From positions 1 to 64,000 of the forward strand of contig JABHDC010000124.1 in assembly GCA_018673255.1 (NCBI GenBank): a DNA stretch of 64,000 nt. The letters are read 5' to 3'. Below, one piece after another: positions 7,454 through 16,560 of this stretch. Both the position numbers and the translations under genes were made by a program. The stretch's first letter is position 1; each line of letters begins with the position of its first letter. Below the pieces are notes generated by a model. The model had not been told where the DNA came from. It searched no databases and was given only the letters and a program-made list of their open reading frames with translations. Source of the stretch: Gemmatimonadota bacterium. GTDB lineage: Bacteria > Latescibacterota > UBA2968 > UBA8231.

Positions 7454-8587
7454 TTACGCCTGCAGGTAATCGCGCAGGTTCCAACCTGCGGGGTCAGGTT
7501 GCGACCGGCCTTGGGCCACCGCCTTCAGCAGGTCCCAGTAGTAACAGTAATTCTCGAACGAGGCATCAGGTGGAACCTGATGGTCCATGGTGGGGATGAA
7601 GCCGCCGCTTTCGATCATCGCCGGTACCTTCATCATGACGTCGTCGTAGACCGCCTGCCGGTCGCGGGCCAGGGCTCTCTTGTCCATGCCGCCGTAGAGC
7701 AGCAGATCGGGATACCGCGCCCGCAGTTCCACCGGTCCCGAGCCTTCGGCCTGCGCTTCCATAGGCGAGAAGCCGTTGACCCCGGCCTCCATCCACAGCG
7801 GGATCAAGTTGTCGTTGTAGCCGTCGGAATCGGCGAAGAAGCACTGCGTGCCGCAGGACCTGAAGCAGTCGGTGACCCGCCGGTAGGGTCCCGTCATGAA
7901 ACGCCGGAACATGGCCGGGGAGATCAGCGTCGAGGTCTTGTAGCCGATGTCCTCGAAGAAGGTGACATAGTCGAGGGTGATCTTGGCGGGGATGCGCTGG
8001 CGGATTCCGATGATGGTATCGGCGACGAACTCCGTCATCTCCTCGACCCAGGCGGGCTGTTCGACCATGGCCATGAGCAGGGTCTCGAGCCCCATCCAAT
8101 TGCGCAGGGGGCCGAAAAAGCCAACGTGTCGGAACTCCTGGAGATACAGGGTGAACGTGCGGTCATCCCCGTTTTGCGCGACATAGGATGACCAATCCGG
8201 CGGATAACGCTCCGAAGACGACGGATCGTAACGTTCCTTCATCTTCTGAAAATCTCCGCGGTTCGCGATGGGGTACTGGAGAAACTCCGGCATCCCCGGA
8301 AGATTCGCCTTCTGCCTGCGCTGCATGATTCCGAACTGGTCGCGGAACACCTGGTATTCGGCGTCCTCGGAGAGCGTCTCGATCTCGAACTTGGGCACCA
8401 TGGTGAAGTCGACGTCGATCTTTCTGCGATCATCCAGCTCAAACAGGTCACCGATGATCCCGTCTGTTGGCATGCCCTCTGAGTGCCACCTCTCGAGCGT
8501 GCCGGGCAGCATGCCGAAATCCCAGTAGGGGATGCGGTCCGGCGTGCCGAAGGTCATCGTCGCCATGAATCGTTGGCGGTCGTTCAT
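7454..8587 (-). CDS. URO-D-family protein (uroporphyrinogen decarboxylase-like)
   Basis: The 377-residue protein starts with RQRFMATMTFGTPDRIPYWD, the usual opening of the large non-haem branch of the URO-D superfamily, and keeps the later pattern of an FFADSDGYNDNLIPLW segment and LLYGGMDKRAL. Members of this branch are often methyltransferase-like or have unknown roles and are not true HemE. It lacks the short HemE N-terminal Arg cluster by eye. It converges on the hydrolase gene and stands alone on its strand. A role in haem synthesis is unlikely. Confidence 0.8.
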   Translation of the reverse strand: MNDRQRFMATMTFGTPDRIPYWDFGMLPGTLERWHSEGMPTDGIIGDLFELDDRRKIDVDFTMVPKFEIETLSEDAEYQVFRDQFGIMQRRQKANLPGMPEFLQYPIANRGDFQKMKERYDPSSSERYPPDWSSYVAQNGDDRTFTLYLQEFRHVGFFGPLRNWMGLETLLMAMVEQPAWVEEMTEFVADTIIGIRQRIPAKITLDYVTFFEDIGYKTSTLISPAMFRRFMTGPYRRVTDCFRSCGTQCFFADSDGYNDNLIPLWMEAGVNGFSPMEAQAEGSGPVELRARYPDLLLYGGMDKRALARDRQAVYDDVMMKVPAMIESGGFIPTMDHQVPPDASFENYCYYWDLLKAVAQGRSQPDPAGWNLRDYLQA

Positions 8588-8755
8588 TGTCTGTCCACCC
8601 TTGTTTCGTCTTCGGTCTGAGACACGAGGTCTTTCTGATAACGTCTCGCGGGAGGAGGCCCTCGCGCAACCCCGCGACCGAGCGCCGACGTCATCTGATG
8701 GGTAATCTTAATGGCCCGGCGCGGATGGCACTTCGCCTTGTACCCTTGAATCGCC

Positions 8756-8771
8756 CGGAGGCATTCCTCCG
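8756..8771 (+). promoter_or_regulatory. Ribosome-binding-site hairpin before the PorU-like gene
   Basis: CGGAGG (8756-8761) pairs perfectly with CCTCCG (8766-8771) across a four-base loop and abuts the ATG at 8772. The Shine-Dalgarno core GGAGG is the 5' arm, so the fold would hide it. Confidence 0.6.
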
Positions 8772-11700
8772 ATGGAGACTCGATTGCGCTTCCCAGCTCT
8801 CGTCCTGCTTCTACTGGTCACCGCCAATCCCAGCCTGTCCACCATTCAGGCTCAGGCACGTGGCTCCCATGGGTTGCGAGTCTCGTATTCGCGGGACGCG
8901 ACTGCGGCGGGCGCGACTGTCCTGGTGGGTCTGCCTCCGGCCGGCGACGTCACCCTGGATGTGGTTGACCTGGTTGCCAGCGCAGCCGTCGTCGATGGCG
9001 GCGATGGCGGCGACTGCGGCCTGGAGCCGGCGGAGTTGAACGTGGCGGGATGGATTCGGGGACTGCGAGTTGGCCAGTTGAGATTCGGCTGTCTCCAGCT
9101 GCCCGACGGCAGCCCGTCACCATACGAGCGGATTGTCGTCGACCTGCACTTCGAGCCACATCTGGGTGCCCCGGGGCAAGCCCGATCTGATCGCTGGACC
9201 GAGGCCCTGCTCGGCGACCTGCTCGTCAACGGCGACCAGGCCCGCGCCTGGCTTCGTCCGCCGAACCGTGCCGCCCGCAGGCATCTGTCGGCCATCCGTG
9301 TCGAGACCGAGCGCTGGCGGATCCAGGTGCGCGAAGAAGGGATATACCAGATGGACTTCGACGCTCTGAAGCGGGCCGGGGTTCTGACCCAGAGCGTGCC
9401 CTCGTCGCAGCTTCACCTCTACTATGGCGGGGGCGAAGCCTTGTCCGTGGGCGTGCCGGCCGGTCCCCGGTCGCTGGCTGAGGCGCCCATGGTGGTGGAG
9501 GACGGTGGCGATGGCCACATAGACGACGGCGATTACCTCCTGTTCTACGGCGAGTCGGTCAACCGCTGGGAGCACGATCCCGACACAGGTACCTATGGCT
9601 TCCGCAGGAATCTCTACACCACCGACAATACCTATTTCCTCGAGGTGGATCCGTCGGGCAGTGGCAGCAGGGCCGAAGTCCGCAGCGGCGCCCCTGTGGA
9701 CGCAGGTTCGCTTCGCCCCGCCGGCTATCGCGAACGAGTACACTTCGAGGAAGAGAACCGCATCGCCGTGCGTCTGGCCGATCAAGGTTCGGGAAACGAG
9801 TGGTATTGGGAGGACTTCCGTGGTAACGCCCGCAACTTCCCGGTCGAGATCTCCGAACCCCTCGACGATCCCGTCACCCTTCGCCTCGGCTTCTTTGGTG
9901 TGTCGCTCAACACGCACCGGCTCCGCGTCGGGTGGAACGGGACAGTGGTGGGCGACCTGGAGTTCGACGGGCCCGTTCACACGAGACACGAGATTGAGAC
10001 GGAGGACGTACCCCGTCCGGGCACAAATCTGGTGGGTCTGACGGCCCTGAGCCCGCGCACTGTACGCCTCGACTGGCTCGAGGTCGAGTACAGCCGACGC
10101 TACACGGCACGAAACGGCGAACTCACCTTCAACGGACCGATCCACGAGGGGCCGGTAGAGTTCCGCCTCGAGGGTTTTGCGGGGGACTCGGCACGCGTCT
10201 TCGAGGTCTCCCAAGGCCTGGCGGAGATCGGCAACCTGTTGCGGGAGGGCGATGATCTCGTCTTCCAGGACACGGCATCCGAGATGCCCGGGCGTTACCT
10301 GGCGGTCTCGCCCGACCGCTGGCGGCAGCCGTTGGAGATCAGGAGAGCCGAAGCCAGCGCAGTGGCGGATCCCGTCGCGGGTGCTGAATACGTGGTGATA
10401 TCTCACCCGGCCTTCATGGATGCGGCCACGCGCCTGGCCAGCTGGCGTGGCGAGGACGACCGCTTCGGGCCTCCCCTGGTGGCCCGAGCCGTCAGTGTTC
10501 AGGCCATCTACGACGAGTTCTCGGGGGGACTGCTCGATCCGGCCGCCATCCGCAACTTCACCCAGCACGCCTACGAGAACTGGGAGCCGCCCCCATTCTT
10601 CGTCACCCTGATGGGCGATGGCACCTTCGACTACCGAAACAGCTCCGGTCTGGCGGCTACCAACTGGGTGCCGGCCTTCCAGGACGGAGAGAATACCTAT
10701 GACGAGTGGTATGTTCGCGTGTCTGGCTCAGACCGTCTCCCCGACCTGGCCATAGGCCGTCTCCCCGTCGGTAGCCGCACCCAGGCCGATGACGTGGTCG
10801 ACAAGCTGATCGCCTACGACCGGAGCCCCGAGCCCGGACCGTGGCAAGGCCGCATGTTGTTGGTGGCCGACGATTTGCGGAATCCGGACAACCCGGGCCA
10901 TCTGGAGAGCGAGTTCCTTCTCAGCGCCGAGAGCCTGGCCCTGGAGTCACTGGCTGATGACCTGACGCTTCGTAAGCTCTATCTGGCCGACTTCAGCCTC
11001 GAGGGCCGCACCAAGCCAAGGGCCCGTGACGAGTTCATCCGGCTCTACAACGAGGGGGCCTTGTTGCTGACCTATCTGGGTCACGGCAACCCGGATGTCC
11101 TGGCCCACGAGCAGATGTTCGTGCTGTCGCGCGACCTGGACGACATCGCCAACGAGGGGCGCCTGCCGCTGGTTTTCACCGCCGCCAGTCAGGTGGGTCC
11201 CTTCGATCGACTGAATGGGCCCACGATCGCGGAGGCTCTCGTCAACCTGCCGAAGGGGGGAGCCGTGGGAACCATCTCGGCAACACGCATCGGCTTTCAT
11301 CCCAGCAACATGAAGCTGGCCCACCAGTTCTACCAGCGCCTTCTTCGCGGCGGTCGCACCCACGTGCCCGTGGGGCAGGCCCTCATGGAAGCCAAGCAAC
11401 TCGTGGAGGCGAGCACGACCCAGCGCGACGTCATCCAGCGCTACTCGCTCTTCGGGGACCCGGCCACCTACCTGGCGCGGCCGGTCTACGAGGTGGAAGT
11501 GGAGGTAGCAGACACTCTGCAGGCGCTGGAGGAAGTGCGCCTCACCGGCGAGGTAGTCGACGGCGAGGGGAGCGTCGTCTCAATCTACAATGGCACGGTC
11601 GAGATTGAGGTGTTCGACTCCTCCACACCGGGTCGCCTCGACGAGCTCCCTTACGAGCAGCTGGGTGGCACCTTGTTCCGCGGCCGGGTTCCAGTCAATG

Positions 11701-12482
11701 CAGGGCACTTCGTGGCCCGTTTCCTGGTCCCCAAGGACATTACCTACCGCGCCGTCAGCGGGAGCATCAGCGCCTACGCCTGGAGCGGGGTGGGCCCGGC
11801 CGCCTTCGGCCGTGTTGAGGGTTTGGTCCTGACCGGGACCACGGAGAGGGCGAACCCGGACGATGCCGGACCCCAGGTGCACATCGGTTTCCGCGGCGTG
11901 GCTGATTTCGAAAGCGGTGATGTTGTCAGATCCCTGCCCGTACTCCTTGTATCGCTGAGCGATTCCAGTGGCATCAATGTCACCGGCTCCATCGGCCACG
12001 ATATCGAGCTGACCCTCGACGGGCAGACGAGTTCTCTCACCCGGCTCTACCAGCCAGAGGAAGGCACCTACCAGTCGGGTGGCCTCGAATACCAGCTACC
12101 AGAGCTGGAGACGGGTGAGCACGAGCTGAGCCTGCGCGCCTGGGACAACTACAACAACACCACCCGGGAGACGGTTCGCTTCCGGATCGAACCGAGCCGT
12201 CCGGAGATCGCCGACCTGCGGATCTACCCTCATCCTGTCGTCGACGAGGCGCATCTGACCTTCGAGACCCACGTTCGCCTCGACAGAATACGCGTTCAGA
12301 TCTTCAGCCTCTCCGGGCGGCTGGTCGACTCTTTCGAGGGGGATGGCGCGCGAGGTTTCCACCAGCTGGCATGGCGGCCTCCGCTGGATCTGGCCAATGG
12401 CACGTACCTGTGTCATGTGACAGCCATAGCGGGGGCCGGCAGCGGCGCCACCGCGACGGTCCCAGCCGTGGTGATGCGCTGA
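8772..12482 (+). CDS. C25 (gingipain-family) peptidase-like protein, PorU-like
   Basis: The 1236-residue protein has a signal peptide (about 1-28), a beta-rich N-terminal half, a C25 region (about 540-900) and an Ig-like C-terminal tail (about 1150-1236, IYPHPVVDEAHLTFE...) of FlgD/T9SS type. The C25 region has FFVTLMGDGTFDYRN, the metal/Asp motif PDLAIGRLPV and the catalytic His771 in YLGHGN. Where family members read (T/S)C-x-x-G-x-FD, this protein reads AASQVGPFD, which puts Ser806 at the catalytic Cys position. PorU is the T9SS sortase that cuts C-terminal signals. Here the peptidase may be inactive or altered. The gene overlaps the PorZ-like gene by one base, so the two are co-translated. 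Confidence 0.85.
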   Translation: METRLRFPALVLLLLVTANPSLSTIQAQARGSHGLRVSYSRDATAAGATVLVGLPPAGDVTLDVVDLVASAAVVDGGDGGDCGLEPAELNVAGWIRGLRVGQLRFGCLQLPDGSPSPYERIVVDLHFEPHLGAPGQARSDRWTEALLGDLLVNGDQARAWLRPPNRAARRHLSAIRVETERWRIQVREEGIYQMDFDALKRAGVLTQSVPSSQLHLYYGGGEALSVGVPAGPRSLAEAPMVVEDGGDGHIDDGDYLLFYGESVNRWEHDPDTGTYGFRRNLYTTDNTYFLEVDPSGSGSRAEVRSGAPVDAGSLRPAGYRERVHFEEENRIAVRLADQGSGNEWYWEDFRGNARNFPVEISEPLDDPVTLRLGFFGVSLNTHRLRVGWNGTVVGDLEFDGPVHTRHEIETEDVPRPGTNLVGLTALSPRTVRLDWLEVEYSRRYTARNGELTFNGPIHEGPVEFRLEGFAGDSARVFEVSQGLAEIGNLLREGDDLVFQDTASEMPGRYLAVSPDRWRQPLEIRRAEASAVADPVAGAEYVVISHPAFMDAATRLASWRGEDDRFGPPLVARAVSVQAIYDEFSGGLLDPAAIRNFTQHAYENWEPPPFFVTLMGDGTFDYRNSSGLAATNWVPAFQDGENTYDEWYVRVSGSDRLPDLAIGRLPVGSRTQADDVVDKLIAYDRSPEPGPWQGRMLLVADDLRNPDNPGHLESEFLLSAESLALESLADDLTLRKLYLADFSLEGRTKPRARDEFIRLYNEGALLLTYLGHGNPDVLAHEQMFVLSRDLDDIANEGRLPLVFTAASQVGPFDRLNGPTIAEALVNLPKGGAVGTISATRIGFHPSNMKLAHQFYQRLLRGGRTHVPVGQALMEAKQLVEASTTQRDVIQRYSLFGDPATYLARPVYEVEVEVADTLQALEEVRLTGEVVDGEGSVVSIYNGTVEIEVFDSSTPGRLDELPYEQLGGTLFRGRVPVNAGHFVARFLVPKDITYRAVSGSISAYAWSGVGPAAFGRVEGLVLTGTTERANPDDAGPQVHIGFRGVADFESGDVVRSLPVLLVSLSDSSGINVTGSIGHDIELTLDGQTSSLTRLYQPEEGTYQSGGLEYQLPELETGEHELSLRAWDNYNNTTRETVRFRIEPSRPEIADLRIYPHPVVDEAHLTFETHVRLDRIRVQIFSLSGRLVDSFEGDGARGFHQLAWRPPLDLANGTYLCHVTAIAGAGSGATATVPAVVMR

Positions 12483-14740
12483 TGCTCTCTCGACGGCATC
12501 CGTCAGCCTTCGGAGGCGGCTCCATCCGGGTCTGTGGCGTTGCCCTCGCTCTGGTGCTTCTGGCCACCGACGCGATGGCCCAGGATGATGGTGCCTGGTC
12601 CGCCCATACCAGCATGCGGCCTGTGGAGCAGGTGCTCTATCACGGTGGCGAGGTCTGGTGCGCCACCGGTGGCGGTGTGCTGCGCTACGATCCGGAAACG
12701 GCAGAGTACGGCCGCCTCACGAGGTTGCAGGGGTTGGCCGGCAACCGGGTTCTGAGCATAGCCGTCGACGGGGCCGGCGATCTGTGGTTTGGCACCGAGG
12801 GCATGGGGCTGAGCCGACTGCGCCAGGGGCAGACGAGGTTCGATCCCCCAGTGCTCGCCTTCGCGGGTCTCGCGGCAAAAGCCCTGGTCGCCGTGGGGCA
12901 TCACCTGTTCGTGGGCACGGAGCTGGGAATCAGCCTGTTCCTGGCTGATGAGCTGGTGGTCAGCGAGTCCTACCAGCAGCTGGGAGACTTTCCACGGAAC
13001 ACGGCCGTCCACTCCCTGGTCACGGCAGGCGGCGTGCTCTGGGCCGCGACCGACGAAGGCGTGGCCTGGGCTGACCTGTCGTCACCCAATCTGCTGGATC
13101 CAGATCGTTGGGACACATGGGCCCACACTGCCGCTGTTGAGGATGTTCTCACCGTGGGCGGTCTGGTGCTGGCCGCCACCGAGACGGGTCTCTTCCGCTT
13201 CCAGCCAGAGAGCGGCTCCTTTCTCCGCGACAATGCGAGTTCCGCCTCCTTCACTTCGCTGGGTGTCTGGCAGGGGCTGCCGATGGCAGCCTCAGCCGGG
13301 GGCGAGCTTTTCCAGCGGGTGAAAGACGGCCAGTGGCGACGGTTGGCGCTGGGTTTCGGCAAGATCAGAGGGATGTCGCGCAATGCGGGCCCCCTGTGGA
13401 TCGGCACCCAGACCGGTCTGACGAGCCACGGCTCACCCGCACCGCCAGCCCCGCAGGAGCCGCCGGGCAATCAATTCTACGAGATGGCAAAGGCAGCCGA
13501 TGGCAGTCTCTGGATGGCCAGCGTCCCCAATGACCGGGTGACACCAGCCCTGGGGCTGTACCGATTCAGCGAGACGCGGTGGGAGACGATTGACGGCAGC
13601 AGCGGCCTGCCCTCCGACGTAGCCATCAGTCTTGCCGTGGGGCCAGAGGATCGCATGTGGGTGGGAACATGGGGTCACGGCCTGGCCGTTGGCGACGAGC
13701 GCGGTGGCTGGCAGACTCGCACATGGTTCAACTCCGAACTCTGGGGGATCCGCGACGACAACACCTTCGTCGTCGTCAGTGACATCCAGCGAGACGCTGA
13801 CGGTCTCATGTGGATGACCAACGTGCAGGCCGGTCTGGTCGTGATGGACGGATTCCCGCCCCGCCAGAGCCGACGCTACACCCAGCAGGAGCTCGGCCTG
13901 GGGGAACGGCGCGACATCGGCAGATTCGCGATCTCGCCGAGTGGCCTGAAGTGGATCTCCACCGCCAAGGATGGATTTCTACTCTTCGACGACGGCGGCA
14001 CTCCGTTCGCCTCGGGTGACGAAGTGGTGGTGCACGTGAACACCCTCAACGAGCAGCGGCTCAGCAGCGATCGAGTTCGCGACGTGCTCGTGGAAGGCGA
14101 GACGAAGCTGTGGGTGGCCACCGACAACGGCCTCAACGAGGCAGAGGTGCGCTACGATCGGGCTGCCGGCCAGCTGCAGATTCTGTCCTGGAAGGTACAC
14201 AGGTCAACGGACGGTCTACCCTCTGATGAGATCAACGATCTCGAGAGCGATGCCATCGGCAATCTCTGGATCGCCACCGCATCCGGGCTGGCCCGGCTGG
14301 CGGCTGGCGGAGAGGTGACGGTGCACACCGCGGCCGGCGGCGGCCTCATCGACGACCGCGTCGAGTCGCTGCTGTACGACGAGCAGGAGAATGCCATGTG
14401 GATCGGCACCCGCCGCGGGCTCAGTCGTCTGCAGCTGGCCGAGATGGAAGAACCCGACGCGTCGCGTTCGCAGGTCACCTTCTACCCAAATCCTTTCATA
14501 CCCGCGGCGGGAGCACCCCTCACCTTTGCCGATGTGGCCCCCGGCAGCGTCCTGAGGATCCACACCGTCGCTGGCGAGCTGGTGATCGAGCTAACGGCCG
14601 AGTCCCCGGGCGATCGAATCACGTGGGAGGGGCTCAACAGCGCGGGGTTTGTGGTCGCCCCGGGGATCTATCTTTTCGTGCTCGAGGAGCCCACAGGGAG
14701 GCGTCATCGGGGCAAGCTGGCTGTGATTGGTATTCAGTAG
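12482..14740 (+). CDS. Two-component-regulator-type beta-propeller protein, PorZ-like
   Basis: The 752-residue protein starts at the ATG that overlaps the previous stop (TGATG). A signal peptide ends near DAMAQ. About ten propeller repeats of the Reg_prop type follow (LWFGTEGMGLSRL, LWIGTQTGLTSHG, MWVGTWGHGLAVG, LWVATDNGLNEA, MWIGTRRGLSRL and others), then a C-terminal FYPNPF...GIYLFVLE tail like T9SS or FlgD-like domains. PorZ in T9SS is a secreted propeller protein that works with PorU at the cell surface. Adjacency and overlap with a PorU-like gene support that assignment here. No transmembrane or kinase domain is present, so it is not a hybrid sensor. Confidence 0.82.
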   Translation: MLSRRHPSAFGGGSIRVCGVALALVLLATDAMAQDDGAWSAHTSMRPVEQVLYHGGEVWCATGGGVLRYDPETAEYGRLTRLQGLAGNRVLSIAVDGAGDLWFGTEGMGLSRLRQGQTRFDPPVLAFAGLAAKALVAVGHHLFVGTELGISLFLADELVVSESYQQLGDFPRNTAVHSLVTAGGVLWAATDEGVAWADLSSPNLLDPDRWDTWAHTAAVEDVLTVGGLVLAATETGLFRFQPESGSFLRDNASSASFTSLGVWQGLPMAASAGGELFQRVKDGQWRRLALGFGKIRGMSRNAGPLWIGTQTGLTSHGSPAPPAPQEPPGNQFYEMAKAADGSLWMASVPNDRVTPALGLYRFSETRWETIDGSSGLPSDVAISLAVGPEDRMWVGTWGHGLAVGDERGGWQTRTWFNSELWGIRDDNTFVVVSDIQRDADGLMWMTNVQAGLVVMDGFPPRQSRRYTQQELGLGERRDIGRFAISPSGLKWISTAKDGFLLFDDGGTPFASGDEVVVHVNTLNEQRLSSDRVRDVLVEGETKLWVATDNGLNEAEVRYDRAAGQLQILSWKVHRSTDGLPSDEINDLESDAIGNLWIATASGLARLAAGGEVTVHTAAGGGLIDDRVESLLYDEQENAMWIGTRRGLSRLQLAEMEEPDASRSQVTFYPNPFIPAAGAPLTFADVAPGSVLRIHTVAGELVIELTAESPGDRITWEGLNSAGFVVAPGIYLFVLEEPTGRRHRGKLAVIGIQ

Positions 14741-14782
14741 GACCCCGTCCACGACGCTCGTCGATTGGCCTCATCGCGCTGG

Positions 14783-16240
14783 TCAGCTGTCGGGTGATCG
14801 CTCCGTCCCTGGCAGGTCGACGGGAACGGCCTCCCGCCAGCCTCGGCGCAGCATGGACATCAGCACCTCGACGACGGACGGGTTCTGTGCCGCCACGTTC
14901 ACGTTCTCGTCCGGATCCGCCACCAGGTCGAAGAGCTCGACCTGCCCTGAACTGGGCAGGTGTTGGACATCACCCTCCGTCGAAGCCTCGGCGTAGTGCG
15001 TCAGTCGGTAACGCTCGGTGCGCACCGTGGAGGCGTCCCAGATGCGACTGAATACGGCGCTCTTCCACGCACGGTCCGGGTCTACCAGCAGCGGCTGCAG
15101 GCTCGTCCCCTCCACATGGGCAGGGATCGGCAGGCCGGTGAGGTCGCACAGTGTTGGGTACAGGTCCACCAACTCGGCGAATCTGTCGGTACGAGCTCCC
15201 CTCTGGGTGCCAGGTGCGGCGACGATCATCGGCACGCGCGTCGACTCCTCGAAGCTGGTGGTCTTCGACCACAGCTTGTGCTCTCCCAGGTGCCACCCGT
15301 TGTCTCCCCACAGCACCACCACCGTCTCCTGGGCCAGGCCCAAATGCTCGAGCTCATCCAGCACGCGGCCGATCTGGGCGTCCACGAAACTCACGCTGGC
15401 CCAATATCCGTGCACGGACTCGCGCTGCTTGGCCTCGCTCAGCACCGGGAAGTCCTCGTCTGAGTACCGACCCAGGTCGGAGAACGTGTCACCGAGATCC
15501 TCGTCGGCGTAGTGCAGGAAGTCGCTGAAGTCGGACTTGCCGATGCCATCTTTCGGGAAGAACGGGTTGTCCGCCAGGTCGACGTCTTCGCGATCGTAGA
15601 GGTCCCAGTACTTCTTGGGGACCGCCCAAGGCAGGTGTGGACGGTAGAAGCCGGTGGCCAGGAAGAAGGGTGTCTCCCCACCGTGTAGCTGGCGCAGAGT
15701 GTCGATGGCACGATCGGCGATGATGGCGTCGGGGTAGGCAGAGTCAGCCACGTCGGCGCACTCGATACGCGGTGGCAACTCCACGTCTTCCCCCTCGAGT
15801 CGGCGCCGGAAGTTCAGGAGCTTGCGCTGGTTCTCGGCAAGCTGGTACCCCGCGCAATAACCATCGCAGGTATAGTCGGCCTCGCCAAAGGTGTCGGTGT
15901 ACCGAGTGGACCAGGCCTCTTCGTCGTCGTCATTGTAATGGTAAATCTTGCCGATGGAGATCGTAGTGTAGCCGGCCTGTTTCAGATGATGGGGGAGGGA
16001 CGGCTCGCCATTGGGACACATGGCAGCGATCCGGTCGCGCCAGGTGTCGTCGGGTCGCACGCCGCTGAGCAGGCTGGCCCGGGATGGCATGCAGATGGGG
16101 ACCTGACAATAAGCACGGTCGAACTGCACGCCCCACGATGCCAGGCGATCCAGGTTGGGCGTGTGGAGCTTGGCCTTGCCGAAGCAACCGATCTCCGGCC
16201 GCAGGTCATCGACGGCGATGAACAGGATATTGCGTTTCAC
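14783..16240 (-). CDS. Sulfatase (iduronate-2-sulfatase-like)
   Basis: The 485-residue type I sulfatase starts at GTG 16240 (KRNILFIAVDDLRPE). D11 and D12 are metal ligands and C50-M-P-S-R54 is the formylglycine motif (Cys type). Later motifs include FFLATGFYRPHLPW and VVVLWGDNGWHLGEH, typical of the IDS/choline-sulfatase-like group. Upstream in-frame codons add a stretch with no homology, so I left them out. No signal peptide is evident. It should remove sulfate esters from a glycan or small substrate after maturation by an enzyme not encoded here. It sits beside CBM9-like and sugar importer genes. Confidence 0.88.
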   Translation of the reverse strand: MKRNILFIAVDDLRPEIGCFGKAKLHTPNLDRLASWGVQFDRAYCQVPICMPSRASLLSGVRPDDTWRDRIAAMCPNGEPSLPHHLKQAGYTTISIGKIYHYNDDDEEAWSTRYTDTFGEADYTCDGYCAGYQLAENQRKLLNFRRRLEGEDVELPPRIECADVADSAYPDAIIADRAIDTLRQLHGGETPFFLATGFYRPHLPWAVPKKYWDLYDREDVDLADNPFFPKDGIGKSDFSDFLHYADEDLGDTFSDLGRYSDEDFPVLSEAKQRESVHGYWASVSFVDAQIGRVLDELEHLGLAQETVVVLWGDNGWHLGEHKLWSKTTSFEESTRVPMIVAAPGTQRGARTDRFAELVDLYPTLCDLTGLPIPAHVEGTSLQPLLVDPDRAWKSAVFSRIWDASTVRTERYRLTHYAEASTEGDVQHLPSSGQVELFDLVADPDENVNVAAQNPSVVEVLMSMLRRGWREAVPVDLPGTERSPDS

Positions 16241-16560
16241 AGTATCGGCCTCACTGAGTTGGTTGCGATCGAGTCTGACATCAGATCGAAATCTACGTAC
16301 AGGATCCACACGTTGCCGAGACGCAACCAGGGTACGCGACCTTGACTTGCGATGTGGAGTCTGGGTGATTTCCGATACCCGATGCATCCCCCCAGACCGG
16401 GGTCCACGGCATTCAGCTGGCAGCACCTGGCTGGTTGCCGCCTCGTGACGCTCTCCCTGATGGTGTCCGGTCTGATCCCCACCGACGCTCAGCAGTCCCT
16501 GAGGAGCTCGGCCGCCAGCGGCACCTTTTCGCCGCTATCCAGATTCCCGGTAGGAAGCCC
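16241..16560. other. Divergent intergenic region, no gene seen
   Basis: These 320 bases separate the sulfatase from the CBM9-like lipoprotein and must hold promoters for both. A TTGACT at about 16343 could be a -35 box, but no convincing -10 follows. Open frames crossing it have no recognisable product. Confidence 0.5.

Noticed and set aside
9117..10568. Leftward 483-residue open frame inside the PorU-like gene
   Set aside because: This is a high-GC antisense shadow; its product has no recognisable domain while the + strand product does.
16241..16560. A promoter starting at TTGACT near 16343
   Set aside because: No acceptable -10 box at 16-18 bases.
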